64,000 nucleotides of DNA from Bedellia somnulentella (taxonomy: Eukaryota; Arthropoda; Insecta; Lepidoptera; Bedelliidae): NCBI GenBank assembly GCA_963576735.1, contig OY755173.1:13982873-14046872 (forward strand), written 5' to 3'. Positions 24,722-37,500 of the stretch are shown piece by piece. The notes beneath the pieces were generated by a model, which was not told the origin of the DNA, did no database searches, and saw only the letters and a program-made list of their open reading frames with translations. Both the position numbers and the translations under genes were made by a program. How positions within the stretch are numbered: the first letter of the stretch is position 1; the number at the start of each line of letters is the position of its first letter.

Positions 24722-26047
24722 AGTTATTGAGTTGAATGTACAATGATGAACAGATTGATTTACTGTTTGTAAACAATCATGAAATCCGAGAAAATGGGTT
24801 GGTTATCGCAGGTTTGTATTAAAAAATATTTTACAAACAAATCGATATTATGTAGTTTTGTACCCATCCATTCGCGGCGCAGCGCGGTCCGATTTCGATT
24901 TATATTTCATTCATGACAGTGACAGTGAGTGACAATCCATTCATGGGTTATTTGACTTATGTCACCATAATATCCATTCTTTGTCAAAGTCGAAGCTGTC
25001 ACGTCACGCACGTCAAGTGAGTTATTTATTTTTGTCGAGAAGGCGACTTTATTGTGACTAACATTATAACCGCCACTGCTTCATAAAACAGTTAATTCAA
25101 ATCGTTATGAAGCTGTGTTAATGTTTGTCCTGGCACGGACATAAAAAAACACGATTCAAGTTGGTCTATTGGGTCGTTCGTGATGGATGTAATACAAAAT
25201 GACACCATGGGTATATACCTATAACGGTACGCTGAAACAGATTAGATCCTATCCATTTAGCTCCCAAGTGAAACGACAATGTCACTAAAACGCTTTGACT
25301 ATAAACACTATAGACAGAGTCATAATACAACGGGAGCGTAACTCTTTTAGAAAGCAATAATTTTCCCTGTAATGTTGCGATCACCAGAAAACAATTACCC
25401 CAAAATATAATCACCATTCTAAAAGCTACTTTTTAATTTAAAATTGATTACGTCAATTTATTGTTTAATTAACCTTCCAGCGGTCGCGCGCGGTCTGTGA
25501 GTCCGCAGCGAAATAATTTTAGTATTTTTACTTAAACTATAAACAATAGACGATCGCGACAAAGCTATAAACAAAAAGCGACATGATAGTCCAGTGGGTA
25601 GAACACCCGCCCGAAAAACAGAAGGGCGTGAGTTCCAATCCTGGGACGGGCCTACACCAATTTGTCTTTTCTAAAGTCATATGTGTGGTTAATTTATCAT
25701 GGTTGCTAACGGTGAGGGAAAACATCGTGAGGAAACCCACATGGCTGAGTTGTACTTAGTCATGTGACAGTGTATTCGTACAAAACGGCGATAGGCCTGC
25801 CTCCTATCACGTGAGTGGGCATTTTTAAATAAAATGACACAAAACTGGAAAAAATGTACTTTAACTAACATGATGTTAAATAGTTTAACAATTATTATGG
25901 AATTTTAGAGAATTTCATGAAGTTTTATGATTTGATATTTGTAAGACAATATTTTGAATCTAAATAAGGATTTAAAGGAATTAAAGTAGAATAGTTTCGT
26001 CAGTTTGGTCTAGATCGTTACCTACTTTGTTTGAAAAGTTTGTTTAA

Positions 26048-27496
26048 CCCATTCTTGGTTGCCGTGCCAATTTGGGAACACTGAATTAAAGGGGGATAAA
26101 ATGAAAAATATTGATGCCAGTTGAAACAAAATTAAATTTTCGAGCAGTTAAAAGTGCTGTGAATAAATATCTGTAATAAATAGTGAATAATATATAAAGT
26201 TAATGGTGTTATTATAATAATTTCTTGAAATTTGTTATCAGGACATACGTGTAGGTAAGTACAGCTTTTTATTATTATTGTAATATTTAGGTGCAATAAA
26301 AATCATACTTTTTTATATTAATAAGATTGAATATATATTGAATGTTTTACAATTTTTTTTAATTATAATTATATAATAAGAATGTAAGCTTTTCTTCTAT
26401 CCGAAACTTTGGTGTTCCAATTTGGGTACAGCGGCCACAAGTGTACTAAGTTTATCCTTAATTTTTCAGATTTTGAAAATGAGTTGCAGGCGTAAGTTTA
26501 GCGCTTTGACAACTACGACAGTTTAGAGGAGGTCATAAATTCCATAGAAGAAGACAGTGATGACGTTTTAGAGTATGACTTAGTCACAATACTACAAGAA
26601 CCCAGTGTTGACACCGACGAAGAAGAGGGTTTTGATAACGTTTACGTATTATCTAACTTGCTAAATGATATTTCTGGAAACATAGAGATGATTGTTTGCG
26701 ATGAACGTTTTCTTTCTGATAACACTGCGGTTGCCCATTCGCCAGCCCAAGTTTATTAACATCAAACCTGTCCGTCGTGATCCAATTTATAAAAAACCTA
26801 CGCAGAATCTGAAAACCGAATATTAAATGAAAGTCACATGAAAGAGGCTGAAAAAAAACTTGTACCTGTTCAAACGCTAAGGACATGAAGGAAAAAGCAA
26901 GAGGAGAGTCCGATTATAGGTTCGATAAAAAAAACATTTATATCACAATTATTATAAAGACTTGGATGGAGTTGATGAATCCATTTCATTGATCAATTTC
27001 AGTATTCCATTTCACTGTACAGAGTCGGCGTTGATGACAAGAAATGGTGGTGGGTATTGTATACCTATGTTTGATATGGCCTTGGCAAATTCTTAGCGAT
27101 TACATGTCCAGTCTAGGGAAGAACCCATGGACCAACTTCTATTTCGACGAAGCATATTCCCCTTGAGACATTCTGCTCGTCCTTTAATGTTTAACTTGAT
27201 GGCGCCGATCACGTACCTACAAAGCTTCCGAAACGAGTACGCTGTTTTAATAGCCATTACAGAAGCCGATTGGGGTTGCAAGAAATACAAGAAAAAGCTG
27301 TGCATTGAAAAAAAGTATTTAAAAAAATTCACTCTTATGTGGCCACTGTGCCAATTTGGGAACACCCCTTTAAAACCTAAAAAAAAAAAATTTATTATTA
27401 TTTTTCTCATTTAAATTGTTTGTGGTACTTTCTTCAATTAGTTAATAAATAAAAAAACATTAAAATCCTTGTATTTTTGTTTTGACCATTAATGGG
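26048..27496 (+). mobile_element. Small piggyBac element (inner), TTAA duplicated
   Basis: The element is 1449 bp with ends CCCATTCTTGG and CCATTAATGGG (imperfect inverted), flanked by TTAA at 26044-26047 and 27497-27500. Subterminal GTGCCAATTTGGGAACA repeats occur near both ends (26065 and 27347) and once more near 26415. It carries a broken transposase. Confidence 0.85.
26479..27340 (+). pseudogene. piggyBac (PGBD-like) transposase remnant
   Basis: After an acceptor-like TTTTTCAG, an acidic N-terminal segment is readable (DSLEEVINSIEEDSDD, then ILQEPSVDTDEEEGFDN), typical of piggyBac transposases. It is followed after a gap by YYKDLDGVDESISLINF and EEPMDQLLFRRSIF, which match the GVD...y.v and pM..LeFRR...L segments after the last catalytic Asp in this family. 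The DDD core between is deleted, and stops and frameshifts break the rest, so it is not functional. Confidence 0.7.
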
Positions 27497-27974
27497 TTAA
27501 TAAAACATGGAATAAAATGTTATAATTGGTTTTTATTACTAGAAACTCAAAAACGTAGCAAATTATTTTAAAAAAAATTGCCTTCTACACTATAAAACTA
27601 AAAAAATCATCAAAATTAAGTCTTAAACGTTACTTTTTGGCCGAACTTGACTACAAAAGTTTATATTTAAAAAAAACTTATAGGGCTGCAAGGTTTTTCC
27701 GTTAATATAAACATTAGTGCTATTTATATGCTTATTTCTATTAAATATATAACTTCGAATAAAATAATATTTCTAAGTAACACAGCAAAGAATTATTTTT
27801 TAGTTTAGGGGACAGTAACACATCATGACCATGGGGTAACGCTTGAGACAATGTAAAGCTGGAAACACAGCAGCGGCCTTTTTAAGCCATAGAAAAATTA
27901 CAAAATATTTTTTTTTCTATATAATAATTATTCTTATAATTATCCAAGTAAGGAACCTTTTTATCACAATCACT

Positions 27975-28389
27975 TTAAAATATAGCTGTATTTTCTTTGC
28001 TGTAGTGTGTCGTTGTCGGTAAAGTCTTTTTTTTTAGGGTTTCAGCCACTTTTTGCAGAGTTTCGATCTTCGTATTACAGTATACAAATTTCTTTCGCCA
28101 ATATTTAGCAATATGATGGTTATTTTTTGTGTTTGTTACACTCTCCTTGTTTGTCATTTTACTCGCTTCTTTGTCTTTTTTTTGTTTTTATTCTCTTGCC
28201 GGTTTTTCTGTTTCTGAATACGCCATTTCTCATGGATTTTTGGCTTTTCTTCTTCACTTAGATCAGCTATACGTTTGCGACTAGTTTTTAAGCGTTTTTT
28301 GTTTTCTTCTTCATATTTTTATATCTTTCTGGATCTTCTTTAATTCTTTGTCTATATCGTCTCATTTTTTCAGCTGCAGTCAAAGGCAT
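27975..28389 (-). pseudogene. Decayed Lys/Arg-rich transposon protein N-terminus
   Basis: From ATG at 28389: MPLTAAEKMRRYRQRIKED then PERYK, one frameshift, then KRLKTSRKRIADLSEEEK and a Lys-rich run ending near the stop at 27975. The AEKxRRYRxRxKEDPExY motif is known to me from repetitive insect and cnidarian transposon-linked proteins. No catalytic domain is left, so the family cannot be fixed. Confidence 0.5.
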
Positions 28390-31096
28390 GATTGTATTAG
28401 GTAAATTGTATGTGGTAGATAGATTGTATGTAAACCTGTTAAAAAAATGAAATATAAAATATTTGGAAAAACTGTCAATGCAATAACATCCAAGGTCCCA
28501 AGTCTCGTAATTTCACTTTACTGAACTAGCACCCTATCACCAGTATCCCTGATATTTAATCTTTACCCCAATATAAATGCGAAAAGTGACCGGGTCTTTA
28601 AAATACCACCTTTCTGATCACCCCCATTACAGGGAAAAAGGTCGTGAGAATATGTACGTATGCATGTATGAACAGCAATCGAGATACTATTGCAACTTTA
28701 TTACTAAAGATTATAAAATTCTTATTCTCTTAATATTAAGCTCAAGTATAATTCTAGTGACACTATCGAAGAACTAGTGAACAAAAATTCACTAAAATAA
28801 CCTTTATGTCATAATACTGCAATTTGCAATTGTAGTTAGGTCGTTATTGTAAAGAAGAGTACCAAAAGTTACGTAGCAGTGTGCCATCAACTTTACAAGG
28901 TCTTGATCATTACTTTTCAAGTCTGGCATATAGTGACTAGACGAAAAGTAACGATCCAGAAGTAACGAACATGGCGCTTGCCAGTTTGTTATTTAAATTT
29001 TATGTTATTTTTTAAAGAAAACACATTTTACAATAAATTGATCATTTACGTTATAAAATTCTTAATCATATAGTATTGCAAGTTGTTATTTTAGGGAAAT
29101 ATTTATATCAAAAACAATGGTCACTTACCAGACAAAAGTTTTCTTACAAATTTCGACACTACCCGTCGCAGTCACTTAAAACACAGAAAAAATAGTAAAA
29201 CCAATGGCGGTCGATCTAATGAATGAAAGATGTCAATGAATGATTCTACTGAATGAATTCTTAACAGTATTGCCAGTGCTATAAGTCATATTTTACCTCT
29301 AAAACCTAAGGAAATAAAATGGTAACGTTAACAGGACTGTCCATCGGTCACAAAATAAAAAAATATTTTAATTTAGTTAAATCATATTTCAAATGAGCAC
29401 ATATGGCTGAATTTTGTTATCATTTCATAGAAAATACTGTGTTTAAATCATTTTTAATCCGTTTTGCTATATCATTAGTACACAAAATTCAAAATATTTT
29501 TATTTTTCATCGATGCATCGAATAGGGGACAGTATGGGAGAAAGAAATATACTTTTTTCAATACCCAATTTTTTAAATTTATTGTATCAAAGGGGTTTTT
29601 TCTTTTTATGTACACTTCACGCCTATCTATCAAATACAAATAAAAAATATATTAACTTTCTTCAGAATAACATTTCACTTGCGAAAAATAATGTTACATT
29701 GAGGGGACAACACAATTTTCGCTCAGTGCTCCTTGAAATAAAAATGCCCGAGTACACTGTCTAAGCAAAACGTGGTGAGTTCAGGAGTATTGGTACCTCT
29801 GCCAACCCCTTCGGGGATAAAACGGCGTGAACGTTTATGTTATGTTATGTATGTAATAGACGATCGCGCTTTCATGATATCCTCGGGGGGGTGAGGTACC
29901 TCCTTAGTAGCCCTGTGGCATTTGCTGCAAGGGTGCATGTGCGTATTTATTTGTGTTTGCGGTCCCAGATTCCGCGCGCGACTTTTTGTGTTACGAAAAA
30001 TTCAAAGGAATTTAGTTGAATCCAATGTGCCAATGTCAAGAATGTGCATTTCCAAAAGATTATATTATGGATACTGACGATGATTAGATTATTGTACTAC
30101 GCCTAAATAGTTGATAGATTTTGTTTTATTGGATTAAATACAAAAATCTAGAATGTAACATAAAAAAAGTATTAAAAAAATTAATGTGATTTTAAAGTTC
30201 CTATTACATTGTATAATTGACGATAATGTTGATTGACCTCTGTTAAAATTAAAGTGTAGTTATAATAATTAACATTGAAAAAGAAAATATCATTTTGTTT
30301 TATATTTTGTTGATTTAAAAAGTTTAAATAATGTGTTATGCTAAAAATTTTAGTCTATGAAGGCCTTTTAATTATTGTATTCAAATAAAAAATAAAGAAG
30401 AACTTATGCTTTTTTTATTACTAGATATGCAGGTAAAAGACGTCTTTTCATCGTATTAATGCTACTCAAATTCATGAAGTTTTTGTCCTTTTTCTCAAAC
30501 TAGACACGTAAAATTGCGGAATCACAGACCGCGCGCGACTGCTTAAGTGTGGCGTAATGGTGCGACCGCTGGAAGGTTAAAGGTTTACTGTTTCCTATAT
30601 TATTTCCTGCAATCATATAATTATACATACTTGCTCCTAGTGTTATACAATCTTTTTTGTTTAATTTTATCATTTATACTGATGTTTAATACACCGTGAA
30701 ATCTGAAGCATTGTACTAACTTTCAGGGATGAATCTTCCCATTATTACGAATAATTTTTTTACGGGACTAACCTTGTTACTGGACAAAAAAAAACAGCTG
30801 TTCCATAAGTGCAAGTTATGTGAATATCATACGGGTCATGGGTATAGTGGGGTCTATGTTTGTATTTTGAAAAATAAAAGACAGTGCTATTTTATACATG
30901 AGTTTTATTGCATAATTTACTATTGACCTTTAAACAAAATCAGTTTCGTGTGAAAATTTCGAATTCTTTCGTCTATTTCAGTCACATTTTTCAAAAGATG
31001 ATGAATTCGTACATCTCAGTATTTTAAAGCTATAGCCTTTATTAATAGCACAAGGTGGTTTTTGAAGGTGGCTCTGATGTGGTCGTTTAATGTCGG

Positions 31097-31318
31097 TGTT
31101 CGGTGCAATGCACTCGAACACCTTTGTCAGCAATAGTTAGTTTTAGGTCGAACCGCGTTAACGCGTATGAGTCAGTCCAAAATCATCTATCAATCGCGAC
31201 GCGCATATCAATATCATTTGTATCATAATTTGTTAATTTTATCAGTATATTTAATATCATCTGTGGACTCGTGTTTTATTATTATCATTATCAACTATCA
31301 CCAACACTTACCCGCACA
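31097..31318 (+). repeat. 5' LTR of BEL/Pao element
   Basis: Identical to 39414-39635. Starts TG, ends CA. Contains no obvious TATA box; transcription start not determined. Confidence 0.96.
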
Positions 31319-31323
31319 TTTTT

Positions 31324-31340
31324 TGGTCCATCGAGCTCCG
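31324..31340 (+). other. Putative tRNA primer-binding site
   Basis: TGGTCCATCGAGC starts five bases after the LTR; TGG complements a tRNA CCA end. From memory it resembles the complement of an insect tRNA-Tyr 3' end with one mismatch. The tRNA identity is only suggested. Confidence 0.45.
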
Positions 31341-31519
31341 TAGCGGGACCTCGCGTTTTGGAAATTAAACTCTAAAAACTCGTGGTGAACCAGTGACGGA
31401 ATTGGGTAGTGTTGGACTAAAGTGAAATATCAATATCAGGTTTGGAGTAACTGAAGGCGGATACGAAGTAAGATCTTTCCAATTATTTCTATTAATATCA
31501 ATATCAGTATTTTTTAACA

Positions 31520-34500
31520 ATGGAGGATGTCTACAATGCACAATCTGAACTTTTGTCTATCATGGAAAAACTATTTAACAATATTAAAAAGGATGGAGCA
31601 GATCGAAAATCTGCCCCTACCTATATCAAGCGGAAGTTAGAAACATTAGAAGCGTATTGGATAGAGTATCTTGCCAATCATAAATCCTTAATTCCGTATG
31701 AGGATAAAGAGCGTCCTTATTTCGCTCGTCGGGAATTTGACAAGGCAGAACAGCTATATTCGGGAATCAAAAACTATTTAAATCGTTTAGCATCAGAGCA
31801 AGCAGGGGAAACAACGGAAAGGAGTGTGTATGATCAGTTGAGTGTCGCTAGCAATGATAAACCAAGTACGTCGCAGGCTAGAGCAGAGACTCCGAATCCA
31901 TGCAACCAGAGCGAAAGAGCGGGAAATACCAGATCAGGTGGGTTACAGCAACAGGACGATTTTATGGAAGAAAAGTACAGAGAGGCTACTTATTCAAACA
32001 TCATTAATAAACGATCAACAGGAGCGTTCAGCAGGTTGGATGAAATGCTAAATAAACAATCAATTAATTTTAAAGCACTCATGAGAACCATAAAGGGCAT
32101 TAATATAGATACTATTGCTGAAAAATGGAAATTTGAGGACACGCTAAAACAATTGCAATCACGCTGGTCGGTTATCGACTCACTTCACTGGGAGATAGAG
32201 GCTATTGTAGATAGTGAAGATGAATCCTACGAAGAGTCGTTTACGTATCATGAAAATATATATAATAAACTGAAAGAAGAAATTAATATAAAGTTGTGGT
32301 CAGTTTCGCACAGGGAATATATAACGCCACAGATAGATATTCCAGTCTTTACAGGCAATTACCATCAATGGGTGTCATTTAAAAACCTTTTCATGGAAGC
32401 TGTGCATCTCAATCCATCATTGTCTAAGTCGCAAAAGATGCAATATTTAAAAGGTAAAATAAGAGGCGATGCAGAACGGTTAATTCAGCACTTACAAATA
32501 AGCTCTGAAAATTATACAACGTGTTGGGACATTTTAAACCATAGATATGAAAACAAGAAATTAATTTTTTCCTCTCATCTTAATATCATACTTAATCTGC
32601 CTAATTTGCAACATCAATCTTTAATTCAGATTAAGAAACTTCATGACACCACAAAGGAGAGCCTTAATGCTATTAAGAACTTAGGTGTGGATATAAGCAC
32701 TTGGGATCCAATAATAGTCCATATCCTTGCACAAAAATTAGATAATGAAACCCATGCAGATTATGTCGAGTCATTAAAACAGCCGAGAGAACTACCTAAT
32801 TTACAAGAACTGTTAGAATTCTTGGAGAACAAATTCACGATGCTTGAGCAATCCAGAAGAAAGCAGGATATACCACAGAAAGAAACCTATTTAAACTCAA
32901 ACAACTACTCTGGCTACCCTAAAAAGCCTCACGCTATGAACGCTAACGCTTATAACAAGTATCCCACTTATCACCGCAACAGCCAATCGCCAAAACAGTT
33001 TAATAAATCCTATCATGTCACAGCTCCAATTATCAAGTGCCCATTGTGTAAATTAGATCATGGTTTATTCAGTTGCCAAAAATTTATAGAACAATCAAAT
33101 GAAATGAAACTAAGAACGCTTACAAGATTAGATATATGCAAAAATTGTCTGTATTCACATTACGGTAAACCATGTTTTTCAGTACGCCGTTGTCGCATTT
33201 GTGGAGATTGCCATAATACATTAATACATGACGCTACAGTTCGGAGGCCGACGACCTCAAATCCAGCTAGTTCGAACATACGACCGATTTACCGGAATCA
33301 GCAAAATGATAGTCAAGTAAGAACATCGCATGTTACGCAAGAAAATGCCTCAGAGATCTTGTTATCAACAGCAATGATTAAAGTAAGAGCAAACGACGGA
33401 TCATACAAAGTCATGCGTGCCCTTATCGATCAAGGGTCGCAAATATCACTTATAACTGAACACGCGGCTCAACAACTTGGTTTAAAACGTCAGCATTGTA
33501 AGGGTGTTATCTTTGGAGTCGGAGAAAACGAAAGTAACTGCAAAGGAAAACTTAATATAACTATCGAATCGATATATAACAATTTCTCATTAAACATCGA
33601 AGTGCTTATAATGAATCAATTAATAAAAAATCTTCCAAATTCATCATTACCTAAACAAAATTGGTCTCATATTTACAACATCGATTTAGCAGACAAGGAG
33701 TTCTATATAAGTCGCCCAGTCGATTTACTCTTAGGGGCAGATATTTATTCCAGTATCATGCAAGAGGGTTTAATAAGGGGAAGAAGTCAGTATGAACCAC
33801 TCGCACAAAGAACACAGTTAGGGTGGTTACTTAGCGGAAAAATACAATCATTCCACTGTAACGTCATCTTAACACAGATACAAGATATAAAAAACTTTTG
33901 GGAGATAGAAGATATCAGCGATAAGCCCGAATTATCTTCAGAAGATCAGAAATGCATTGAATATTATCAAGAAACCACACGACGTAGGCCAGACGGAAGA
34001 TATGAAGTAAGAATACCTATGAGAGAGGGATATGAGAAGGAATTAGGATCATCGAAAGCGTTAGCAGTTGCACAATTTAATAATTTGGAAAAATCACTTA
34101 TCAAACGGCTCGAATTAACTAAACAGTATGAAGATTTTATGAAGGAATACATTGATTTAAATCATATGAAGATATCATATAACGACCCATCAAATACACA
34201 GTGCTACCTACCCCATCACGCAGTGCTCCGTGCAGAATCTAGCACTACAAAGGTTCGGGTGGTATTCAACGCATCAGCAAAAACAACTTCCGGAAATAGT
34301 CTCAATGACTTAATGCATAAAGGGCCAAACCTTCAATTAGATTTACAATCATTAATTTTGAAATTCCGTCAATATCGATATGCCTATACTGCCGATATTG
34401 AAAAAATGTATAGACAAATAATGATTAACGAAAATGATCAAAGTCTGCAGAAAATAGTATGGAGAGACTCGTTTAATCACAAATTAACCGATTTTCAACT

Positions 34501-37500
34501 AATGACTGTAACATACGGCACCAAAGCTGCACCGTTTCTCGCTATGATGACTTTAAAACGTTTGGCCACTGATGAGAAACAAAATTATCCCGAGGCCGCA
34601 AAAATAGTCGAAAAATCGATGTACATGGATGACCTTGTCCATGGGTGTGACGATATATTTCAAGGTCAGAAGCACATTTATCAGTTGAATCAGTTATTAA
34701 AAGCAGGAGGATTTACTTTAAGGAAGTGGTCGTCAAATGAACCCCAACTATTAAAAAACCTCAGAGAAGATATTAATCATTCAAACGACTTGTATTACTT
34801 TAAATTCGATTCGTCATCAAAAACATTGGGAGTTCAATGGAACACAAACGAAGATCAATTTTCTTTTCAACATAATATTAACGTACAACCAGTCACTAAA
34901 ATCACTAAGCGGAAATTATTAGCCGAGATTTCCAAAATATTTGACCCTTTGGGTTGGATAGCCCCGGTAGTTACTAAGTTAAAATTATTATTCCAAGCTG
35001 TGTGGCGCGAAAATTTAAAATGGGATGACGAGTTACCTAGCAAACTTAAAATGGAGTGGCTTAAAATGAAAGAAGACATCAACAACATTAATGATATTAA
35101 AATCCCACGCTGGATCGGAACGTCACAGGGAGTCAAATTCGAAATTCATGGCTACTGCGACGCGTCGACAAAAGCTTACGCTGCAGTTTTATACGCAAGG
35201 GTTATTAAGGAATTTCAGTGTTCAGTTGTATTGATAGCGGCGAAAACTAAATTAGTACCATACAACAAATCAGTATCATTACCAAGATTAGAGCTATGCG
35301 GAGCTGAACTACTTGCAAAACTAACAAAAAAGGTTATGGAATGTTTTAGCAACTACGAAATTAAATTGTACGGATGGTGTGATTCAATGGTTGTTTTAGG
35401 ATGGCTACATGGAGATCAGAACCGGTGGAAACCATTTGTCACAAACAGAGTAAAAAAGATTAAGGAAGTTATACCAGCCGACTATTGGAATTATATAAAA
35501 ACCAACGATAACCCTGCCGACGCAGCAAGTCGTGGTTTAACGTTTTCCCAGCTTAAAAATCAATCATTGTGGTGGAAAGGGCCCACGTATTTATCAGAGC
35601 TCTCAGAAATTAATTATCAACGCATTAATTACTCTACAAATCACGAAATAAAAAGATCATGTAATGTTGTAATAAAACAAGATAATATAAGCATAATTAA
35701 TCAATTGTTAGAAAAATATAATTCATTTACAAAAGTCATTTTAATTTTAGCATGGGTCATTAGAGCATTGACACCGTGTCGAGTGCAGCGACCTACATAT
35801 GTTACCTTACCGGAACTCAACGCTGCAAAATTACGTATTGTGAAACATATACAATACTGCGAGTTTAGTGATGACATAAATAATTTAAAGAAAAAGCAAA
35901 CTGTGAACACGAACAGCAAACTATTAAATTTACAGCCATATCTCGATTCAACTGGAATTTTGCGTGTCGGAGGAAGATTGAGAAATGCTGATTTGCCATT
36001 TGAAACAAAGCATCCTATGATAATTCCGCATAATCACAGATTAACACAATTAATTATTGACCAAGCTCACGAACTAACATATCACGGTGGAGTAAAATTA
36101 ACATTATCTACAATACGGAGGAAATTTTGGATCGTAGGAGGCGTCAACGTTACTAAAAAACAACTACGAAACTGTGTTATTTGCCGAAAGAATAAACCTG
36201 AATTAAATGCTCAAAGGATGGGCGACCTGCCAGAAGCACGTTGCAACCCAGCTCCTCCGTTCTATCACACGGGCGTAGATTACACTGGATTTGTAGACAT
36301 TAAATTAAATAAAGGGAGAGGAGCGAAGACAACAAAGGGATATATTGCAGTGTTCATCTGCATGGTCACTAAAGCCGTGCATTTAGAATTAGTTTCTGAA
36401 TTAACCAGCGAAGCCTTTCTGGCTGCCTTACGTCGGATGGCGGCAAGAAGGGGTACGCCAAGATATATTTACAGCGACAACGGAACCAATTTTATTAAAG
36501 CTAATCGGGTATTACAAGAAGGATACGATCAATTGAAACATATATTTAATGACACTTTTCTTAAAGAAATCACAGAAATGAAGATAGAATTTCGATTTAA
36601 TGCACAAACATGGGCTTCTGCCGGGGGATTATGGGAGAAAGCCGTGGGTAGTTTAAAGTATCACCTGAAGAGAGTGATAGGTTCTCAAAAACTTACATTT
36701 GAGGAATATTCTACCTTATTGTCTCAATTAGAAGCATGTCTGAACAGTCGCCCTCTGTGTAATTTAACGGAAAACATTGAAGATTTGGAGTGCCTAACAC
36801 CAGCACATTTTCTCAACGGCAGAGTAGGTGGTGACGTCATTGAAACAGCTGAGGATGCTCGAACAAGATGGAACTTGATAACAAGATCATTTAAAGATAT
36901 TTGGAAACACTGGAAAAGTGAATATCTCGTGCAACTGTCGGCTAAAAGTAAGTGGCTAAAACAGAGAAAAAACATTGAGATAGGAGACGTGGTTATCATC
37001 CATGAAGAGAACCTTCCAGCGGGGAAATGGGCAATGGGAAGAGTAGTTGAAGTTCACCCAGGAAGCGATGGGTTAGTTAGAGTAGTTACTTTAAAAACTA
37101 AAAATGGGTATCTGAAGAGACCAATCACTAAAATATCATTGTTACCGCTTTCAACTAAGACCGAAAATAATCAAAACACAAAAGCAATCAATAAAGAAGC
37201 AAAATCAGAAGACACGAATCGCCCCCCTATCAAGGTCAAGCAAAACACACAGAAAACAAGTTTTATTTCTATGGCAATATCATTATTACTATTCATGACA
37301 ATTTTATCACCTTCAGAAGCTATGTTCACGTTATCAAAGTTTGATCACAATAACAAGTCCCTTTATGTCGACCCTGTTGCGAACTTAAGACTTATTCGCG
37401 ATGACTGGACTATGATAAGTTACTTTAATATGGCTCCTTATTGGGAAGGATTTCGAGCAACTGAAAAATACTTACTATATTTACAAAAGATATGTGCGAT

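Larger units (their letters stand above)
25817..29749. mobile_element. DNA transposon with GGGCATTTTTA ends and 4-bp duplication, family uncertain
   Basis: The ends are GGGCATTTTTA and its complement, with GAGT on both sides (25813-25816, 29750-29753). The uninterrupted SINE copy at 45350-45717 reads across this point with a single GAGT, proving the insertion. Without the inner piggyBac it is about 2.5 kb. It holds a decayed basic protein (27975-28389, minus). The 4-bp duplication plus this protein type would suit a Sola-like superfamily, but that is a guess. Confidence 0.8.
25559..29854 (+). mobile_element. SINE family B, split by a nested transposon
   Basis: The 14-base duplication AATAGACGATCGCG flanks it (25545-25558, 29855-29868). 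The head resembles a tRNA (TGATAGTCCAGTGGGTAGAAC A-box; GAGTTCCAATCC B-box); the body reads AACATCGTGAGGAAACCCAC and ACAAAACGGCGATAGGCCTG; the tail ends CGGCGTGAACGTTTATGTTA. Body parts are 25559-25816 and 29750-29854, interrupted after CACGTGAGT. Other copies: 45348-45717 (-), 57727-58077 (+), partial 41259-41430 (+) and 43145-43240 (-). Confidence 0.88.
25473..30576. mobile_element. piggyBac-like non-autonomous element (outer), TTAA duplicated
   Basis: The 15-bp perfect inverted ends CCTTCCAGCGGTCGC / GCGACCGCTGGAAGG are flanked by TTAA (25469-25472, 30577-30580). Copy 2 of the host transposon has a single TTAA at the same point (43437-43440), an empty site. A second inverted motif GCGCGCGGTCTGTGA lies just inside both ends, as in piggyBac subterminal repeats. 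Its own sequence is only about 0.8 kb (25473-25558 and 29869-30576); the rest is a nested SINE. No transposase of its own. Confidence 0.92.

Noticed and set aside
24840..25020. Promoter of the NCKIPSD gene
   Set aside because: The position is right but no TATA, Inr or DPE combination could be pointed to with confidence.
30729..30926. 65-codon frame with ITNNFFTGLTLLL, reminiscent of a piggyBac DNFFTS segment
   Set aside because: The sibling at 43590 is frameshifted and no adjacent transposase motifs are present, so the likeness is too short to call.
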